From assembly GCA_008973525.1 (NCBI GenBank), contig WACJ01000549.1, positions 310,001 through 374,000 of the forward strand: a DNA stretch of 64,000 bases. Reading direction: 5' to 3'. The DNA is from Stenopsyche tienmushanensis (taxonomy: Eukaryota > Arthropoda > Insecta > Trichoptera > Stenopsychidae). Positions 63,054 to 64,000 of this stretch are shown in pieces (within the stretch, counting starts at the first letter, position 1; each line of letters opens with the position of its first letter). The notes below the pieces were generated by a model. The model was not told the DNA's origin, did not search any database, and worked only from the letters and a program-made list of their open reading frames with translations. A program made the translations under genes and the position numbers.

Positions 63054-64000
63054 TTCTATTCTTCCGTAATATAATTACAAATCACATTAAAGTATTATAG
63101 TATATAAGTATTCAACTGCAGCGACGGAAATAAATAATTGGTCGGGAAATCGGGAATTTCGCGAGTTTTAGTCCGTGTCTCAGCAGAAAGGAATTTTATC
63201 AGTTACATTGGTGGTTTTATTCGAAAATGGGGGCTCACGTAGTCATCAACTCTAACTAGCATTTAAATATCTGATGACGATACCTCCAACGAGCTTCAAA
63301 TTATTTTTTATATTAAACAAATGGACTTACATAAAAATCATCGACAGATTATCAATAAATGGCGGAAATTTTCGGATTTTCCCATAAGATTGCATTGACG
63401 CATCATCATGACCTAGAACTTTTTCTTGGTAATTATGTTCCGCACGAGGTCCTTTCTTTAAACAACATCAAAACACGTGTAAATTTCAAACATGGACATC
63501 AACCACTGTTACATTTTTAAAAACTGTTATTACTGGTGATAAGCAATGCTTAATGCATTACATGAACCGAAAATAAGAGTAGATTACTTAATAAAGGAAA
63601 GACACCATAATTTGAGCAAGAGGCAATTTCTTGATAACCTGTTACCAATTATGTCAAAATCGATTCCAATAAAACATGTTATAAATATACCACGCCGGGA
63701 ATATTTTCTTATAGAATTTTCATCGGACTACGGAATTTTTTCCTCATAAAAAGACAATAATAATTTGACCTACATTTTATGTCGGTAATTTTCACAATAT
63801 AATTAAAGGCTCTTGTAATTAACATCGGATGTAATCGAAAGCTGTCGAAGATAATTGAAAAATACCTTATGATGCACTCAAAAATGAACCAATTTTCCAC
63901 AAGCATCTGCATGACCTTCAAATTTGTCAATTAAAAAAATACCAATGCACTTAATATTTTTGCAATGCATGTCCTTTTTAACAAAAAAGTAAAAGTGCAA
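63054..64000. other. No gene seen
   Basis: 63100-63260 is somewhat GC-balanced; the frames at 63546-63749 and 63709-63930 look like chance. Confidence 0.35.

Noticed and set aside
1..64000. CRISPR arrays, operons, rRNA and tRNA genes
   Set aside because: No regularly spaced repeats, no tRNA box pattern and no rRNA sequence seen; the DNA is insect-like.

Overview
This is an AT-rich eukaryotic nuclear window, almost certainly insect. Reasons: a split gene with short insect-style introns, a retinin-domain cuticle gene, and many mariner, Tigger and TTAA-type transposon remnants. I cannot fix the order or species from the sequence. No CRISPR, rRNA, tRNA or prokaryotic features were seen.

Layout. 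1-7800 holds no convincing gene; a broken mariner copy lies at about 3693-4403. 8255-28154 (+) is one complete prominin-like (CD133 family) gene. I traced 18 coding exons by joining splice sites that keep one reading frame, giving about 1194 residues with the five membrane segments and two roughly 250-280 residue extracellular loops of the family. Its introns carry a decayed mariner (19508-20085), a TTAA-flanked element with inverted ends (22073-22674), a small TTAA candidate (24478-24607) and a 1.1 kb TA-flanked element (25398-26504). 28155-55570 is a gene-poor repeat graveyard: two further mariners plus a second copy of the first, relatives of the 22.1 kb element, a second copy of the 1.1 kb element, a candidate solo LTR (47911-48337), LINE-like tails and several perfect hairpins. 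55581-56742 (+) is a cuticle protein gene with a good TATA box, a four-codon first exon and a retinin-type domain; its 3' end is thrown out of frame by one extra base near 56634. 58860-59245 (-) is the tail of a Tigger/pogo transposase. The rest to 64000 shows no gene.

The two host genes are not obviously linked in function: one should shape membrane protrusions (in flies, photoreceptor rhabdomeres), the other is secreted into cuticle. The points most worth checking are the non-canonical GC-AG intron with a competing in-frame GT donor in the prominin gene, its NAGNAG acceptor near the C-terminus, the stack of upstream ORFs, the cuticle frameshift, and the set of short transposon families with readable target-site duplications. 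I found no clearly new biological system; the uncharacterised short transposons are the most novel material.
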